A DNA stretch of 64,000 nt from Brassica napus (Eukaryota > Streptophyta > Magnoliopsida > Brassicales > Brassicaceae). The notes below the pieces were generated by a model that saw nothing but the letters and a program-made list of their open reading frames with translations, was not told where the DNA came from and searched no databases. Position numbers and translations under genes: made by a program. The first letter of the stretch is position 1, and each line of letters starts with the position of its first letter. Below are positions 10,505 through 23,084 of the stretch, in pieces. The stretch is from positions 7,326,652 through 7,390,651 of the forward strand of contig NC_063444.1 in NCBI RefSeq assembly GCF_020379485.1, written 5' to 3'.

Positions 10505-11155
10505 TAGGTCCGGGCAAAATAACCGGAACCGAAGAACCGAACCGGAACCGAACCGAAATACCCAAAACCGGAACCGGACTAATACCCTCAAATACCCGAA
10601 CGGTTCCTATATTTTTATATCCGAAATAACCGAACCAAACCGGAACCGAACCGAGAACCGAACGGGTACCCGAATGTATAAAAATATTAATTATATATAC
10701 ATATAACATCACTAAATATATATTTTTAATTTAAAATTCTATTAAAAGTATCTGAAAATAGTTGAGGATAACTAAATTATTATAAAATATCCAAACTACC
10801 CGGAAGTATCTGAAACTATCCAGATAGTTTTATCCGAAATATCCAAAGTAATTCGAAATATCCAAATATTTTATCTAAATCATCCTAATTATTTGATATT
10901 TTACCCTAAATAACCGATATTTTATCCAAATTATCCGAACTACCCGAACCAGATCCAAATGAAAACCAAACTTTTTCCAGATATTTTTCGGTTCCTACAT
11001 TTACTATCCGAACCGAACCGAACCCAAAACTATCTGAACCGAACCGAACCGAAAATATGTCAAGTACTAAATGGATCCTCTAGCCCATATCCGAACTACC
11101 CAAAACCCGAAATACCCGAACCGAACCGAACCGATACTCGAAATGCCCAGGCCTA
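10505..11155. mobile_element. Non-autonomous hAT element with CCGAACC repeats, copy 1
   Basis: 651-bp element flanked by a perfect 8-bp target duplication, GTTATTAC, at 10497-10504 and 11156-11163. The ends are TAGGTCCGGGCA and the complement of TAGGCCTGGGCA, so short terminal inverted repeats are present. The interior is built of degenerate CCGAACCGAACC and ACCCGAA units on both sides of an A/T-rich centre and has no coding capacity. The 8-bp duplication and TIR fit the hAT superfamily. A related element lies at 45133-45854. Confidence 0.85.
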
Positions 11156-11163
11156 GTTATTAC

Positions 11164-12890
11164 TATTATCTAATTTAAATTTTTGGTCTACTCAATGAAA
11201 ATTTTCTTTGGTTTTCCAAGAAAAAGATATTGCCAATTAATTAGTTTAATGGTAATTTTAAACGATTCGAAGGATAATGATTTCATTTTCGCATGAATCT
11301 TGACCGCAAGTGTATCCTAGCCCGTATATTGACCGAAAAAACATCGACTAGATCTCTTGAGACAAAAGCCATTTGGAGATCCGATTTGACTTGCAGTGTC
11401 AAAGGATTCAACGGTACACTGAAGGAAGCCTCCTCCTTTCTCCTTGAAAGTTTATTTTTATTTTTCTGACTCATAAAGTTTAATATTCAAATCTCCCGGG
11501 AAATAATATATTTATCAAATGTAGACAAAAAAAAGTTACCGAAACTAGTCCAAAAACCATCTGTTTTCAAATGAAGTCTATCACCATCTATATTAGTTAT
11601 CGTAACAGAAAAATATTTTAAAAATTAGAAAAATTATAAACCATGTTTTTGGTAAAATATGATATACTTTTACCATGGCTGATGTGACAAAAAAAATCCA
11701 AGTTTATTTTCTAACATCCCCAACATATGTAGATTTATCCAACAAAAAGAGGAAGATGTAATGTATATGATATGTAAATCTGTTTGATTAATATGTAATT
11801 AACACTTGTCTTTAATAAATTTTAAGAATCTTGTTCTCATATTAGTTAGTAATTGAGGTGCTCTAATCAGCTAACAATGAGGCACTTTCAAAATAAATAA
11901 TACAGTATAACACTAAAAAGACATTTGTAAATATTGACAATAGCTAAAAGCATTAGGCTACTAAAATTAAAATAAAACAGTCAATTAGGATAATGTTGCG
12001 AAGTTGCTTTCGCGGAGAATAAGACAAGTTGGCGGAGCAGTAGAACACACTTGGGGGAGTCGGTCAGTTTCAAACATCGGTATTTTTCTGAACAACTTGA
12101 TTCAATAAACCTATAAAAGAAATTAATTTAACAAGTGCCTGACCAGTGTCACACACGCAAGTGCATGGGTTTGGCTGGCTATTGATTTGTTAATTCGGTT
12201 AATTTCTACTGACTATATATTTTTCTACTGACTATATTTTTAAGTTGTAAAGTAAAAAAGTTAAATTTGATCACGTAGACGATAGTCAATTCGTTTTCTT
12301 GAAAGGTTGGCTAGCTAGAATATAAATTAGTAAATCTTTTGGCGGCATCGATCTAATCTAAAATACCGTAGTGTCACCTTTTATATTCTATAATATTAAT
12401 CTTTTCTCTTTTTCGAGACACCAAGAGCCATTTTATTTGAACATATGTCTGCAAATTATATTTAAAAAAATAGTTATCTCAAGTGCCATTAATTTATTTT
12501 AGTCAAAAAAGTGCCATTGAATTATTTGTGGTTTCAAAATCCTTTCTCGTTCGATGTTAGGATTAAATATGTGAAAATGAGTCAAAATCAGTCAATTGTC
12601 CAGATCAGCCTGTTTATAGTTGGCCGAAAACTTTCGACGTTCAAAAGTTTAGTTTTGCGGTTGAGGATGGACTACCGGTCGACTTATGGCAGTTCCGTAG
12701 ATCCAGTGACGTGATTATTCCATTCACCACCTAAAATACGTTGTGTTAAATTATGACTGTAAAATTAAATGATAATCTGATTGATTTGAGTACATGACAC
12801 AGTGTTTGATTATTAATAACTTTATTTATGGTTATCTCAAAGTTCTCCAAGAAAATTCTTGGTTGATAGAGAGGACTTCGTGTTAGGACT
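11164..12890. other. Intergenic DNA without supported genes
   Basis: A/T-rich, with no frame longer than 67 codons and no domain I recognise in either strand. I see no terminal repeats or tRNA-like boxes. Confidence 0.4.
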
Positions 12891-12892
12891 AT

Positions 12893-13505
12893 TAAGGCTG
12901 AGATTTATTATCCGGTATCCGGATCTGATATGATCCGACCCGAACCTATTCCAAAAATAAAATATTCAGAGTACCGGATCCTGATATGTATAGTAAAATA
13001 TCCGGAGTACCGGATCCTGATATGTATAGTAAAATATCGGATCTGTCGAATCCAGATCCAAATATCTTGATTTTTAAATCCGGAAATCAGGATCCGGATC
13101 TGGATTTTTTAAATATATTAAATTTTTAATTTTATTAATAATTATAATTGATATATATATAAACATAAAATTAGTCTTATAATATTATATTTTAATTTTT
13201 GTAATCTTATATATATATTTATAAATTTGTATAAATTATTAATTTATAAATTATTTTTAGAATTTTAGAAATTTTAAAAATTTTAAAAATATACTTTTTC
13301 ATTTAAAAAAAAAACTTTACGGAGCTGAATCCGGATCCGGGTACTCGCGGATAATCTTGTTCGAGCCGAATGATGAAAAATTATCAGCACCAGTTTTGGT
13401 AACGTCCACCCAGTTCCTCGGATCTAGATATTAAAATCACGGGTATGATGGATCTGGAGATCCGGATACCCTAAACTTTCCGGATATCAGCATCTGTCAA
13501 CCTCT
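12893..13505. repeat. Degenerate ATCCGGATCCGG repeat element, probably hAT-like
   Basis: The two flanks are rich in ATCCGGATC units pointing toward an extremely A/T-rich centre (13100-13310), the same architecture as the two TAGGYYYGGGCA hAT elements. The ends, AGGCTGAGATTTATTATCCGG and the complement of AGGTTGACAGATGCTGATATCCGG, are similar, but I find no target duplication. Two direct copies of ATCCGGAGTACCGGATCCTGATATG-like sequence (20+ bp) lie at 12966-13027. Confidence 0.45.
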
Positions 13506-13747
13506 ACTTCATATGTTTTTTTCTTAGAATTCTAGTTGTTTTGTTCAAACTTTTAGACAGATTTTTTGAATCAACGTCGGTTCCACAAGCTCATGAAGTT
13601 TACATATTTTGTTTCTGGTGCATTGACATTTGGGAGCAAAGAAACATGTTTTTCCTACTTTTTCTTCTTCTTTAAGAAACACAAATTAACGAACATGCAG
13701 AAAATCAAGAACCCCTAGGGCACCGGTGTGACATCCCGTGGTCATTC

Positions 13748-13801
13748 GATGTCGAAGTCATAAAATAAGGCCAGTTTGATGTCGAAGTCATAAAATAAGA
13801 T
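13748..13801 (+). repeat. Short direct repeat GATGTCGAAGTCATAAAATAAG
   Basis: A 22-bp sequence, GATGTCGAAGTCATAAAATA plus AG, occurs twice within about 55 bp. It is a simple local duplication with no gene around it. Confidence 0.5.
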
Positions 13802-13895
13802 CCTGTAGAGAGAGGTGAACTTTTCTAGGCAGGAAAAAAAATTATATGCAACATAAAAGATCTTTGCAGAGAGGTTCTCAATAACATACAACTAA

Positions 13896-14137
13896 GGGCA
13901 CAATTATCGCAAATCCCAAATGGGTTTCTTAGCATGTGGGTCTCTTTTTTTTGCTAAAACCGGTCACAATAGTCATCAAATAAGAACCGATTGTTGAGGT
14001 TTTTTGTACTTTTTGCGGGTTCCACTGACATGTGGCAGCCCGCAATTGGTTCCCTTTTTAATTTTTTTTTTAAATCAGACAAAACAGAAAAAAAAAATCA
14101 AAAAATCCAAAAGTGGGTTTCACGGATAATGATGCTC
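13896..14137. mobile_element. Tourist/Harbinger-type MITE
   Basis: 242-bp element bounded by a TAA duplication (13893-13895 and 14138-14140). The left end is GGGCACAATTATCGCAAATCC and the right end reads inward GAGCATCATTATCCGTGAAACC, an imperfect 22-bp terminal inverted repeat. It has no coding capacity. The 3-bp TAA target fits PIF/Harbinger-mobilised MITEs. Confidence 0.7.
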
Positions 14138-14140
14138 TAA

Positions 14141-15040
14141 AGAAAAGTGAAAAATTCTAAAGATCTGTTATTTTATCAAATGAGTATCTTAAATGGTGAT
14201 CCAAAAATATTTTAAAATATTGCATTTGAGAAATTTTTTATTGGTTTTTTTACTATTTAAAATACACACTTAACAAAAATATTAATTTCTTTTAATTTTT
14301 AATTTTATTTTCTTATTTGTGTTAGAGCTTTCCAATATAAATGTTAATCTGTTTTTTTTTTGTCATCAATAAATGTTTAATCTGTTATTTAGCAAATACT
14401 ACGTATATGAAAAGAACTAAAAGAAAATAATCTTAACGTTGTAAGAAGAAAAAATGGCGACAAAAATGTTCGTAAACAAATCTTAAAAGACATTTCTGCA
14501 AGGAAAGGGTGTCGAATCATTTTAGTGGCGTTAGAAAGTAGTGTGTTTACAAGATTTACTTTATCGGCTTTTCCGTGCCGAATTACCGTCTTTCTAGATC
14601 CAGCCAGGTTTAAAACTGTATCGCACCCAACTGTTAAGACTTGATACCAACCATGACAAATGTAAGCCGGCCGGGAGGTTTGTTGGTGGAAGTTAGATAT
14701 TATTGGAAGGTGTCAGGAAGACGAGATTGCAGTGGAAGTCACCTATGCATGGCCACCGTTTTGCGTGTCACGTCCATGTGTACGCAACAATTTACTGGAG
14801 TTTTGGAAAAAGAAAACCACCTTCAGTAACAAATAGAAATTCACGTTAATGAAATCTGCACATGAGCAACTGTTTATGAAACGGATCACACGGAATCACC
14901 AGCAACAAAACTTGCCTGAACAGTCTAGGTAGACTGGACACGGACATGTTCTTATACTTTTACTTACAATGTGTGTGTATGCATATAAATTTGTAAGCAC
15001 CAAAGGTAAAAAAAAAATTGAATGTCAAAAGTGAAAATAT
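14141..15040. other. Intergenic DNA without supported genes
   Basis: A/T-rich until about 14500 and then of more mixed composition. A 62-codon frame at 14641-14829 shows no recognisable domain. Confidence 0.4.
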
Positions 15041-15055
15041 AATTAGATATATAAA

Positions 15056-15275
15056 ATCAAGTTGCTTTGGTCTAGTGGTATAGGAGCTCCAGCTGGAGTG
15101 CCCGCCCTTGGGTTCGAGCCTTGGTCACTGCGGAATTTACATGTGGGCTGCAGCACCCGAGACCGAAGACCGTTACACGGTGAGCCACATGGTGACGCCC
15201 TGGCAGCGTCTATGCTCACTTCGGTCTCTAGTCTGGACCACTTCGGTGGGGCCAGGATACTCGGTTAGCAAAAAA
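15056..15275 (+). mobile_element. tRNA-derived SINE (family B) with 15-bp target duplication
   Basis: About 220 bp, much more G/C-rich than its surroundings. It starts with a tRNA-like head: A box TGGTCTAGTGGTATAGG and B box GGGTTCGAGCC, correctly spaced for RNA polymerase III. A tRNA-unrelated body follows, ending in a short A run. The flanks carry a perfect 15-bp duplication, AATTAGATATATAAA, at 15041-15055 and 15276-15290, the mark of LINE-type reverse transcription. The exact duplication means the insertion is fairly young. Confidence 0.9.
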
Positions 15276-15290
15276 AATTAGATATATAAA

Positions 15291-17819
15291 GTGTTCATGC
15301 ATTCTTTACAACCTCATACATTATTTTTCATATACATGCATAGTCTATAACTGCGTGTTACCAAGATATTTAGATATTATACATTGGCTTCATACATTAA
15401 CGAAATAATATAGATTTGAAGTCATATTAAAAGAATAGATATTGTGGGCCATTTCTATGCATTAAAACGAGTCAAAATGGTGTAAGCATTAAGATTTTTT
15501 TTCTTTCATAAAGTTGCCTAAAAAATTGAATTTTGTGGACAATGGATAAGGATTAAGAGACAATACTCTTGCATAATAAAGAAAAAACTTTATGATGCGA
15601 GTAAGAAAGTTAAGGTCTTATCCTTCGACGATACTTCTTTCTCGATAACCAGTAAACAACGTGCATGCATGGATAAAAGCTTTTACGTGTGCTTTTTTCC
15701 TTTTACTAATTAATTTAAATTAACATTCCAATTATACTACTCAAAGTGTTTTTCATTTATGACGCGCATACGTAAAAAGGGCCTTAATCTATGTGTATGT
15801 TTCTCTTTTTCCTCCACCTTCTTTTGGTATAAAAGACAAGAAAATGAGAATTTCTGAACATTTTTATAAAAGCTATGTAAATTTGGGTGCGACATTAGTG
15901 GATAAGACACGTAAGACAGTGGAAATTTATATTGAAGTTCACATTTTATATTTGAAGCAGCTTATATACGGTTGGTGTAGTTGATGTCTTGTCTTATGTC
16001 ATAATATAAGCTTTGAGGCATTTACAAGGCATAGAATTCTATACCCTGTAACTTCCTATTAGCCAAAAATGTTTAAATATACTAATTAAGCAATACAACG
16101 ACGTTAATTATATATATTCGATTGAAAAAACCACAATGTTGAATCGGTGTAACGTTTTACAGAAAATGACCTAGCTATTACACGTTTGTTATCATAATGA
16201 CAAAAAAAAGATGGGAGACGATTCTAAAAGGCATTCTAAAATGACAAATCCAACATGTTAGTTGCATGCATGTTTTTCTTCCTTTCTCCTTTTATATACA
16301 GCTCTGATTAACGATACGGGTTTGTTAATAGTTAACGTATCAATAAAAATAGATTTTAGAAGTTGAAGAAAGATCGTTTCACCTTTTAGTCCGACTACAA
16401 ATAAAAAATTGGTGAGAACTGATGAGGATTAACAAAATAGAGTACCGAGATTCGAGATTGATCATTATACTGTAATTTCATAAGCTTGTTAATAAGTATT
16501 TAGCCTTCGTATCTATAAGGTTGTGTATATGTTTCTTTAGTCACTTCTTAGAACCATCTTTCTCTTTATTGTTATCCAATGGATATTCTAGTACAAATTT
16601 TAGACATTTCCATCGCTTTTTTTGGCACATGGCTTGACATTTTAAAGGGGTATTGTATGTGTGTGGATTCACGTTTTTGCATATGTATATAATATGTGAC
16701 GATTCGCATCACAAAAGGAGATCCCCAAAAAGGAAATACTTTTCTTTCCGCCAAAAACTTAAAAGAATGACATTTTTGCCGACGTTAGTGAAAATACAAG
16801 CAATTAAAGTAAACGTATATGAAAAATTGAGAATTTATATATACATATAAGTATTAGAACCGACAATATAGTTCTCAAATGGAGGTCAAACCCACCGAAA
16901 AAATAACACCATGAATATGTTCGTGTCATGCTGTCCGAACTTACTGTTATGGCTTCTTTTATATTAATAGAACATGTGTGTATGTCTGATTTCTGTTTGT
17001 GTATACATTTTTTGTTTAAAATCATTCCGGAAGTTTTAGACATGGTGCATATTCTGGTAAAAGAACACATCTTCTGTTTTAAGTTTACCGATCATTAATT
17101 TGTTTTTGTTTTGTTTCTGTTTGTGTTAAACTTTTTTTTTGGTAAAACCAACAACGGGGTCAGCTAGTTAACTATCCTTACCATCCTTAGAGAAGCGAAC
17201 TGCTTTATCCACTATCTCTATCTTAAGAATTTTTTCCCTTCCAAACATTAAATGAAAGTGTTGATCAATATCTATAACCGTTTTGCTATTTTGTGTACCA
17301 GTATGTTTGAAGCCTAAAAATGCAACAGATTTCGTTTCAGCGGTATTCCGAAGTGCGGATTGGGTGCTAATGTCACCTCTTTTTATAACTATTTCTCAGC
17401 TATTCAACTTTATCGTAAAAGGTTCATCGACGCATTTGAGCTTCGTCTTGAATTTGCTGTCATCTTTTGATGAAGTACTATCTTGTCTATCTGCTTCTGT
17501 TTTGTAGTTCCCCTTTATATTTTGAATCGAAGAGGATGGACATTCTCTCTTTTTATTGTAACATGAAGAGTTGAGTTTGAATGAAATTAAGTTGTGTTTC
17601 CAAAAAAATAAAAATATTATGTTGGTTTTTAAATTTGGATAGTAACTCAACAAAAAAACTATCACAAAATTACTAGACTATTAAGTTACTTGGTCGTTTT
17701 TATAAATTACTTGTTTGTTTTCGCTTTTAGACTGTATAGTTTGTGCTAGGTATCATATTTTAAAAATATGATGAAACTTAGGATAATATAAAAGAAAAGA
17801 CTCCAATATGTATTGTTAA
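15291..17819. other. Intergenic DNA without supported genes
   Basis: About 2.5 kb of A/T-rich sequence. Frames of 60-89 codons occur at 15793, 16653, 16804, 17283 and 17396 but overlap one another on both strands and show no domain, so I call none. No TIR, LTR or tRNA-like boxes were seen. Confidence 0.4.
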
Positions 17820-19472
17820 TCTCTATTATTAAAAAGAGAAGTACCCATTAAAAAATGCCGATAAGTTTTCTAATTTATTTACACTTTCATGCCATTGAAA
17901 ATTAAATTAAATTACCTATTTCAATATTTGTCTTTTCCAGTTAGCTTAATGAGTTTTCCTAACAAATTTAAACTTAATGTCACTAAATCAACCTAAAAAT
18001 TAAGGTAGTAACATACGTACGACTAACGTTCTATTGTTATTGTTATTGTATGTCCATATCATTACAAATATATGTTATATATGCAGACTACATCCAACTA
18101 TCTATTTTCCAAAAAATTACACATATATTTTAGCATCGAGATGTTCAGTCACCTTACATAGATGGGATATTAAGGATATAAATTCCTCCAGTATGTTATA
18201 TGCTTAGTCTACGTCTCTCTCTATTTCTATATAATTCATGCACAAGGATGGACCTGTATAAAATTAATGGAAATAAGTAATAAGCCATCAATAATTAACA
18301 TATAATCATATACATATATAGTTGTATAAGATTCGAACCACCCATAAATTTCGTTTTTTGCTAGGATGTATCAACAAACCAATCATCCAATCGATTTTCT
18401 AAGCTTTCTAAAAAAATAAATCAATAAATACAAATCAAAATATAATATTTTCTATTAATCAAAACAGAATATATTCAATGTCGTATCCTTAATGTACATA
18501 TTAAATATAGAAACTGTAGCCATTAATTTCGCAAATTATAAGAATAGATTTGGTTCTAACAAATTGGTCTAGCATTTCGGTAATTGATTTACTCGCGGAA
18601 GAGGAACCAATAAATTCAAAATTTAATAAAATATAGAGATTCCAACCAATTACCTATATTTCCGTATATTTTGGAGAAATTCAAGAAACAATTTATATTG
18701 TTCCGTAAAATCATGAGATTTGATCTTAACCTTCCAGTAGCTGTTTTGATCGAAATAGTGAACATGACCACAGAATATAAAAGAACTCGGCTGATTATCT
18801 TGAGCAGATTTTAATGATTTTTGCATAATAAGCTTCAGAATTGAACATCGAAGAAGATAGAGAATATTTTTTATCTTTCACCGACACATAACTTAAACAA
18901 GACAAAGAGTTAAAGACAATTTTTTTTGTTACACTTCCCGGAAAAAAACGGTTACAACATGGGCTTTCATAATATGACATTTTAACATATTAATGCTATG
19001 AACATTTAATAACTAGCTTGGCACAAAACAAAGACTATATATAATTTATTATTAATAAAATTATGAAATTATTTACAATTATATGACCAATTCATCGGCC
19101 GTTTTTATATGTTAAAATTTTTCATAGAAGTTTAAAAATCATTGTATTTTCTTTAAATATGTATAATTAATTTATAATTTTTTATGTCATACTAAGTCAT
19201 AATATAATATTTCTTCATATTTTACATTCATAACCATTGTTTTTATATATCGTATACAATTCTTTAATTACATGTATATGTTCAGTTTGTTTATATAATA
19301 TCAAATATTCATCATAAATAGATGGTTTAAGACGCCAAAAAAATTTATTTACTTGGTGGAATATAATTTTGTGAATATAATACAATCAAATATTACAAAT
19401 ACATCATTTAGTTAAATAAATAATAAAAGACCAAAAATGTATATCCGCGCTGGCACGCCGGTTAGAGTCTAG
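17820..19472 (+). mobile_element. Non-autonomous Helitron
   Basis: The left end, TCTCTATTATTAAAAAGAGA, follows an A. The right end has a G/C-rich imperfect hairpin, CCGCGCTGGCACGCCGG (19445-19461), then 7 bases and CTAG, followed by T. This is the Helitron pattern: 5' TC, 3' hairpin plus CTRR, inserted between A and T with no target duplication. The 1.65-kb interior is A/T-rich and non-coding (no Rep/helicase). Confidence 0.7.
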
Positions 19473-19699
19473 TTAGTTTTAAGGTTAGTTTTAAGGTGAA
19501 AGTCCATCAAATTTAATATGGTCTTCAGAGTTCAGTTTGTTAACCATGATCCATTAATAGCTTGATTATAGGGTTTACAGTCATTTTTTAAGAAGACTGG
19601 TTCAAAATAATTGGAAAAGAATCATTCCTGAAAGGAATATATGAAGAATTTCACACAAAAATTTAGAAACTGTTAGTAAGATTTAAGTAATAAACATGA

Positions 19700-19700
19700 G

Positions 19701-19740
<40 letters not shown>
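19700..19740. repeat. (AC)n(AT)n microsatellite
   Basis: Four AC units followed by about 14 uninterrupted AT units. Confidence 0.95.
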
Positions 19741-19741
<1 letters not shown>

Positions 19742-19985
19742 ATTATATTATTCGTTAATGATTAATTTAAAATAATACTATGTATTAGTTATATGCTAAG
19801 TCTTTCACCACTACATTTATTATATGTAGCCTACAACTTAGGCATACACATCATTGAAAATAATTTTTTTTTAACGCTGATATTAGAGTTATGTTAAAAT
19901 TAGATAGCAGATTCGATAACCGATAATACTATATGTTTTATGAAGATATACGTATAACTACATCACCAAAGATTTACGTTTGATC

Positions 19986-20140
19986 GGGTTTACTTGCACC
20001 ATGTTGAAGATCTCTTGTAAGTCTTTCCTCTGTTGCCTGCATAATTGTTTAATAAATCGTTTTTTCTAGGAATTGAAACCTGGACATGCTGGTGTAAAAG
20101 CATTAATGTAATCAAACCAACGGACCAAGTGCTTCCTCTT
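19986..20140 (-). repeat. tRNA-derived SINE remnant (family A), minus strand
   Basis: On the minus strand the A-box region CTTGGTCCGTTGGTTTGATT is followed by the B box AGGTTTCAATTCC and the body TTATGCAGGC...GATCTTCAACATGGTGCA, as in the copy at 7.3 kb. Confidence 0.5.
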
Positions 20141-21607
20141 AAAAATAGAATTTATTACGAGCAATATGCAAAATATAAAAATTGGCAAAAGCACCAACGA
20201 AAAAAAAAATATTGGGCTCGAAATCAGAAAACTAAAATAAAATTGGGTCTACCCATTTTTGGTAATGAACCCTGAACATATATAATGTTACTGGGCTTTA
20301 GTGAATGAATCCTATGTTATTGAAATTTGGTTTTAGTTAACCAAACAAAATCGAGCGTTGATATGGTAAACCAGAAACCAGAGCTTACCACGACGACAAG
20401 GAACCCTTCTCGATGGAGGAAGATCCCACTCCATCCGTCGCGCAAAAACTCTCCCGGAAAAGGCTACTCTTCCACAACCCACTATAAATCCACTCTTTTA
20501 TCTTTCTTGAGGCCAAGCTCAGTTTGTTCCGCAATCCAGTGATAGTTGAGGCAAAGTACTTGGATCATCTTATATAAGGTAGGGAGGGGAACAACGCACT
20601 GACTGTGGACGACCTACATTATCCGGGACAAAGGTCCCATCTAACTTAACATACATTGCATTCATTATAGGCTCCCATACGATATCTGCACCTTCTATAG
20701 GATTCCACTTCCTCTTGAGTTCACAGTGAATATAGGAGTAAAGTTTGTTAGCTACAAGAAGTTTCGAAATATCTTCATAGAGTTCCAAGAGCATCATTAG
20801 TGGTATGATACCTATTTAGAGTACCTAATGAATATAATATTAATAGTTTAAATTTTGTTAAGTTTAATAATTAAATTTGAAATAGAAATAAAAAACCAAC
20901 CAATGAGAGAATAATAAATATTGTCAAAGTCTCTACCAAGTGGTGGAACGCTTCTTTATAACGGTACGCTTCTTCCTTCTCTCTCATGTCTTTCTATTAT
21001 TTTCATTATTTTTATGTCAAGAAACGTTGTCAGAAACGACCACTGCGAGTGCAGTGGTAGGAGATTGATGTGGTAGGAGATTGATGTGGCAAAACTCATC
21101 AGCTCGCCTTTCAATGTTTCAGGTAAGTTGAGTCATTTTTTTTCTTTGCGTAATATGTTACAGTGTGATTAAATTGCTTAAGAGTCATTTTCTTTTGATG
21201 TTTCAGACCGTTGTGTTGATGTCATTTAACGATGCATAAAAACTTAGCTCTGAAGACATAAAAAATTCCACAAACATTCGTGTCCTGCTGAAGGTAGAAA
21301 ACTGAAACTTTGTAACCGTGCTTACTACTTATGCAGAAACTTTTGAGATCTTATATTAATTTCTTTGTAGGCTCCAAAAGGAGAAGGTCTAGAGGATGGT
21401 GACGAGTTTGTTTCCAATGACCATTTTACAGCTCCTCTGTATCGCATTAAGGTAAGCGTTTGTTTTGCCCCTCCCTCACTTCATACTTTCTTGAATCATA
21501 TAACATGACCTTGGTAAGTTGATCAAATCTTGGTGCAGGTTAACGCAAGTATAGAGAGTTTGATCAATCGAGAATACTTGGAGAGAGACAAGAGTAATCC
21601 TCAGATA

Positions 21608-23070
21608 TGATGTTAGGAGTTTTCAAGGCTCGTAAGACAAATGTTGTAGTATAGTGATTGTCGAACCAGCTCTGAGGGATATCAAAGCACTGAGAATGCA
21701 AGTACTCACTTAATCTAAGTGCAACCAATGATTTAGATGGGTTTTAAACTACTACTAATACTAGAAAGCAATAACAAAATGATACTTTCTTGACTAAGGG
21801 AAAAGAGAACTCATGGGCATGGGATTAGACCTTGGGTGATCAAGTATCGAACTAAGGATGGCAAATGATCAATCAAACTATCAACCTTAAGCCTAGACAC
21901 AATTCTAAGCAAGCTCTATGTCTAGATAAATGCTCATTTGCCAACATATCTCAAACATCAAATGTCTTTGGTTGAATAATATGAAAGCAATCATTACTAA
22001 CAAGTCTATTAGCTCTTTTAGCACCTTTAACAACAAATGTCTTTGGCAAAGTATACTAAAAGCCTAGGAGAGTTGTCTCAGGCATTTCATCAAACACCTT
22101 TTGGGTGGGAAATGCCTATTGATCAACTTTTGAGTGGCCAACGCAGAAGATGCATTAGGAATACTCTACTAGCAAGGAACAAGAATGATCTACACTAAAA
22201 CATCCTAGAACTAACCTAATCACCCTTAATCTCCCTAACCCATGAATTCAAAAGGTGATTACTCACTAATCTCCATGATTCCTCTTAAACCCATATTGGA
22301 TTTCAGATTAACCATGTAGAGAAATAGATAAGAAATCAACAAGAACACAAGATGAAAGCAATGAAATCTGAATCAAAAGAGGTTTTTTACTAGTTCTTCT
22401 CTAGAAAAGAGATTATCAGCCTCCAATGGCTTACACAAGTACTTAACTTAGGTTTAGAAAGTGTAAAAACATCAAAACAAATGACCAAAAGGCCCCTGAA
22501 ATAACATAAAAATCGTCCAAGCAAAACACGCGGAGTGACCTAGCATAGTCGCTCCAGGAGGTCACTCCCGACGCGTTTCTTTGTGTCTCGACCCGTCAAA
22601 ACGCGAGTGACTTGAGCTGGTCGCTCTGGCTGGTCGCTCTGGCTGGGAGTGACTTGAGCTAGTCGCTCTGTCTGGTCGCTCTGGCTGGGAGCGACCTCGG
22701 TAGGTCGCTCTGAGAGGTCACTCTGCGATGCTCGATCAGGATGGATATGCCTCTAGTAAATTGATCATAACTCCTTCATTACATCTCCAAATGACTTGAA
22801 ACCACTTCCATTAGAAAGCTAACTCAATTTTCTGTGTCTCCACAAAATCTTAGCAACAGAAGATTTCTCTAAAGGCTCCATCCATGCTCATCTTTCACCT
22901 CCTTTTGGATCACAATGCTCCCAAACATCTCAAATCACTCCATGGCACACTCCAACACCTAATAAGGACAATGAATGCAAAATGCAACCTAGACATGGCT
23001 AAATCCTAATCTATATGATGAAAATGCTCATGGATGAATAGATAAAACAATGTAAATATGCAAGATATCA
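21608..23070 (-). repeat. 3' LTR of the Athila-type element
   Basis: 1463 bp, TG...CA in plus orientation. It contains a G/C-rich tandem region at 22598-22735 made of GTCGCTCTGGCTGGGAGTGAC-like units, in contrast to its A/T-rich flanks. Confidence 0.93.
22598..22735. repeat. G/C-rich tandem units inside the LTR
   Basis: Seven or so imperfect units around GGTCGCTCTGGCTGGGAGTG alternate with short variants. The same block is present in the right LTR at about 29160-29283. The base composition is unlike the rest of the LTR. Confidence 0.7.
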
Positions 23071-23084
23071 ACTCCCCCAAACTT
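23071..23084 (-). other. Polypurine tract of the Athila-type element
   Basis: Directly inside the 3' LTR the minus strand reads AAGTTTGGGGGAGT, the expected plus-strand priming site. A second similar tract (AAGTTTGGGGGAGGT) lies at about 24463-24477, just downstream of the protease frame. Confidence 0.7.

Noticed and set aside
12893..13505. Third member of the TAGGYYYGGGCA hAT family
   Set aside because: Similar architecture, but the ends differ and no 8-bp duplication could be found, so it is listed only as a repeat.
20570..20797. 75-codon minus-strand frame within the CUL4-pseudogene interval
   Set aside because: It reads like real protein (ELYEDISKLLVANKLYSYI) but I cannot assign it to a family and it has no visible partner exons. 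Possibly another captured fragment; a BLASTP search would decide.
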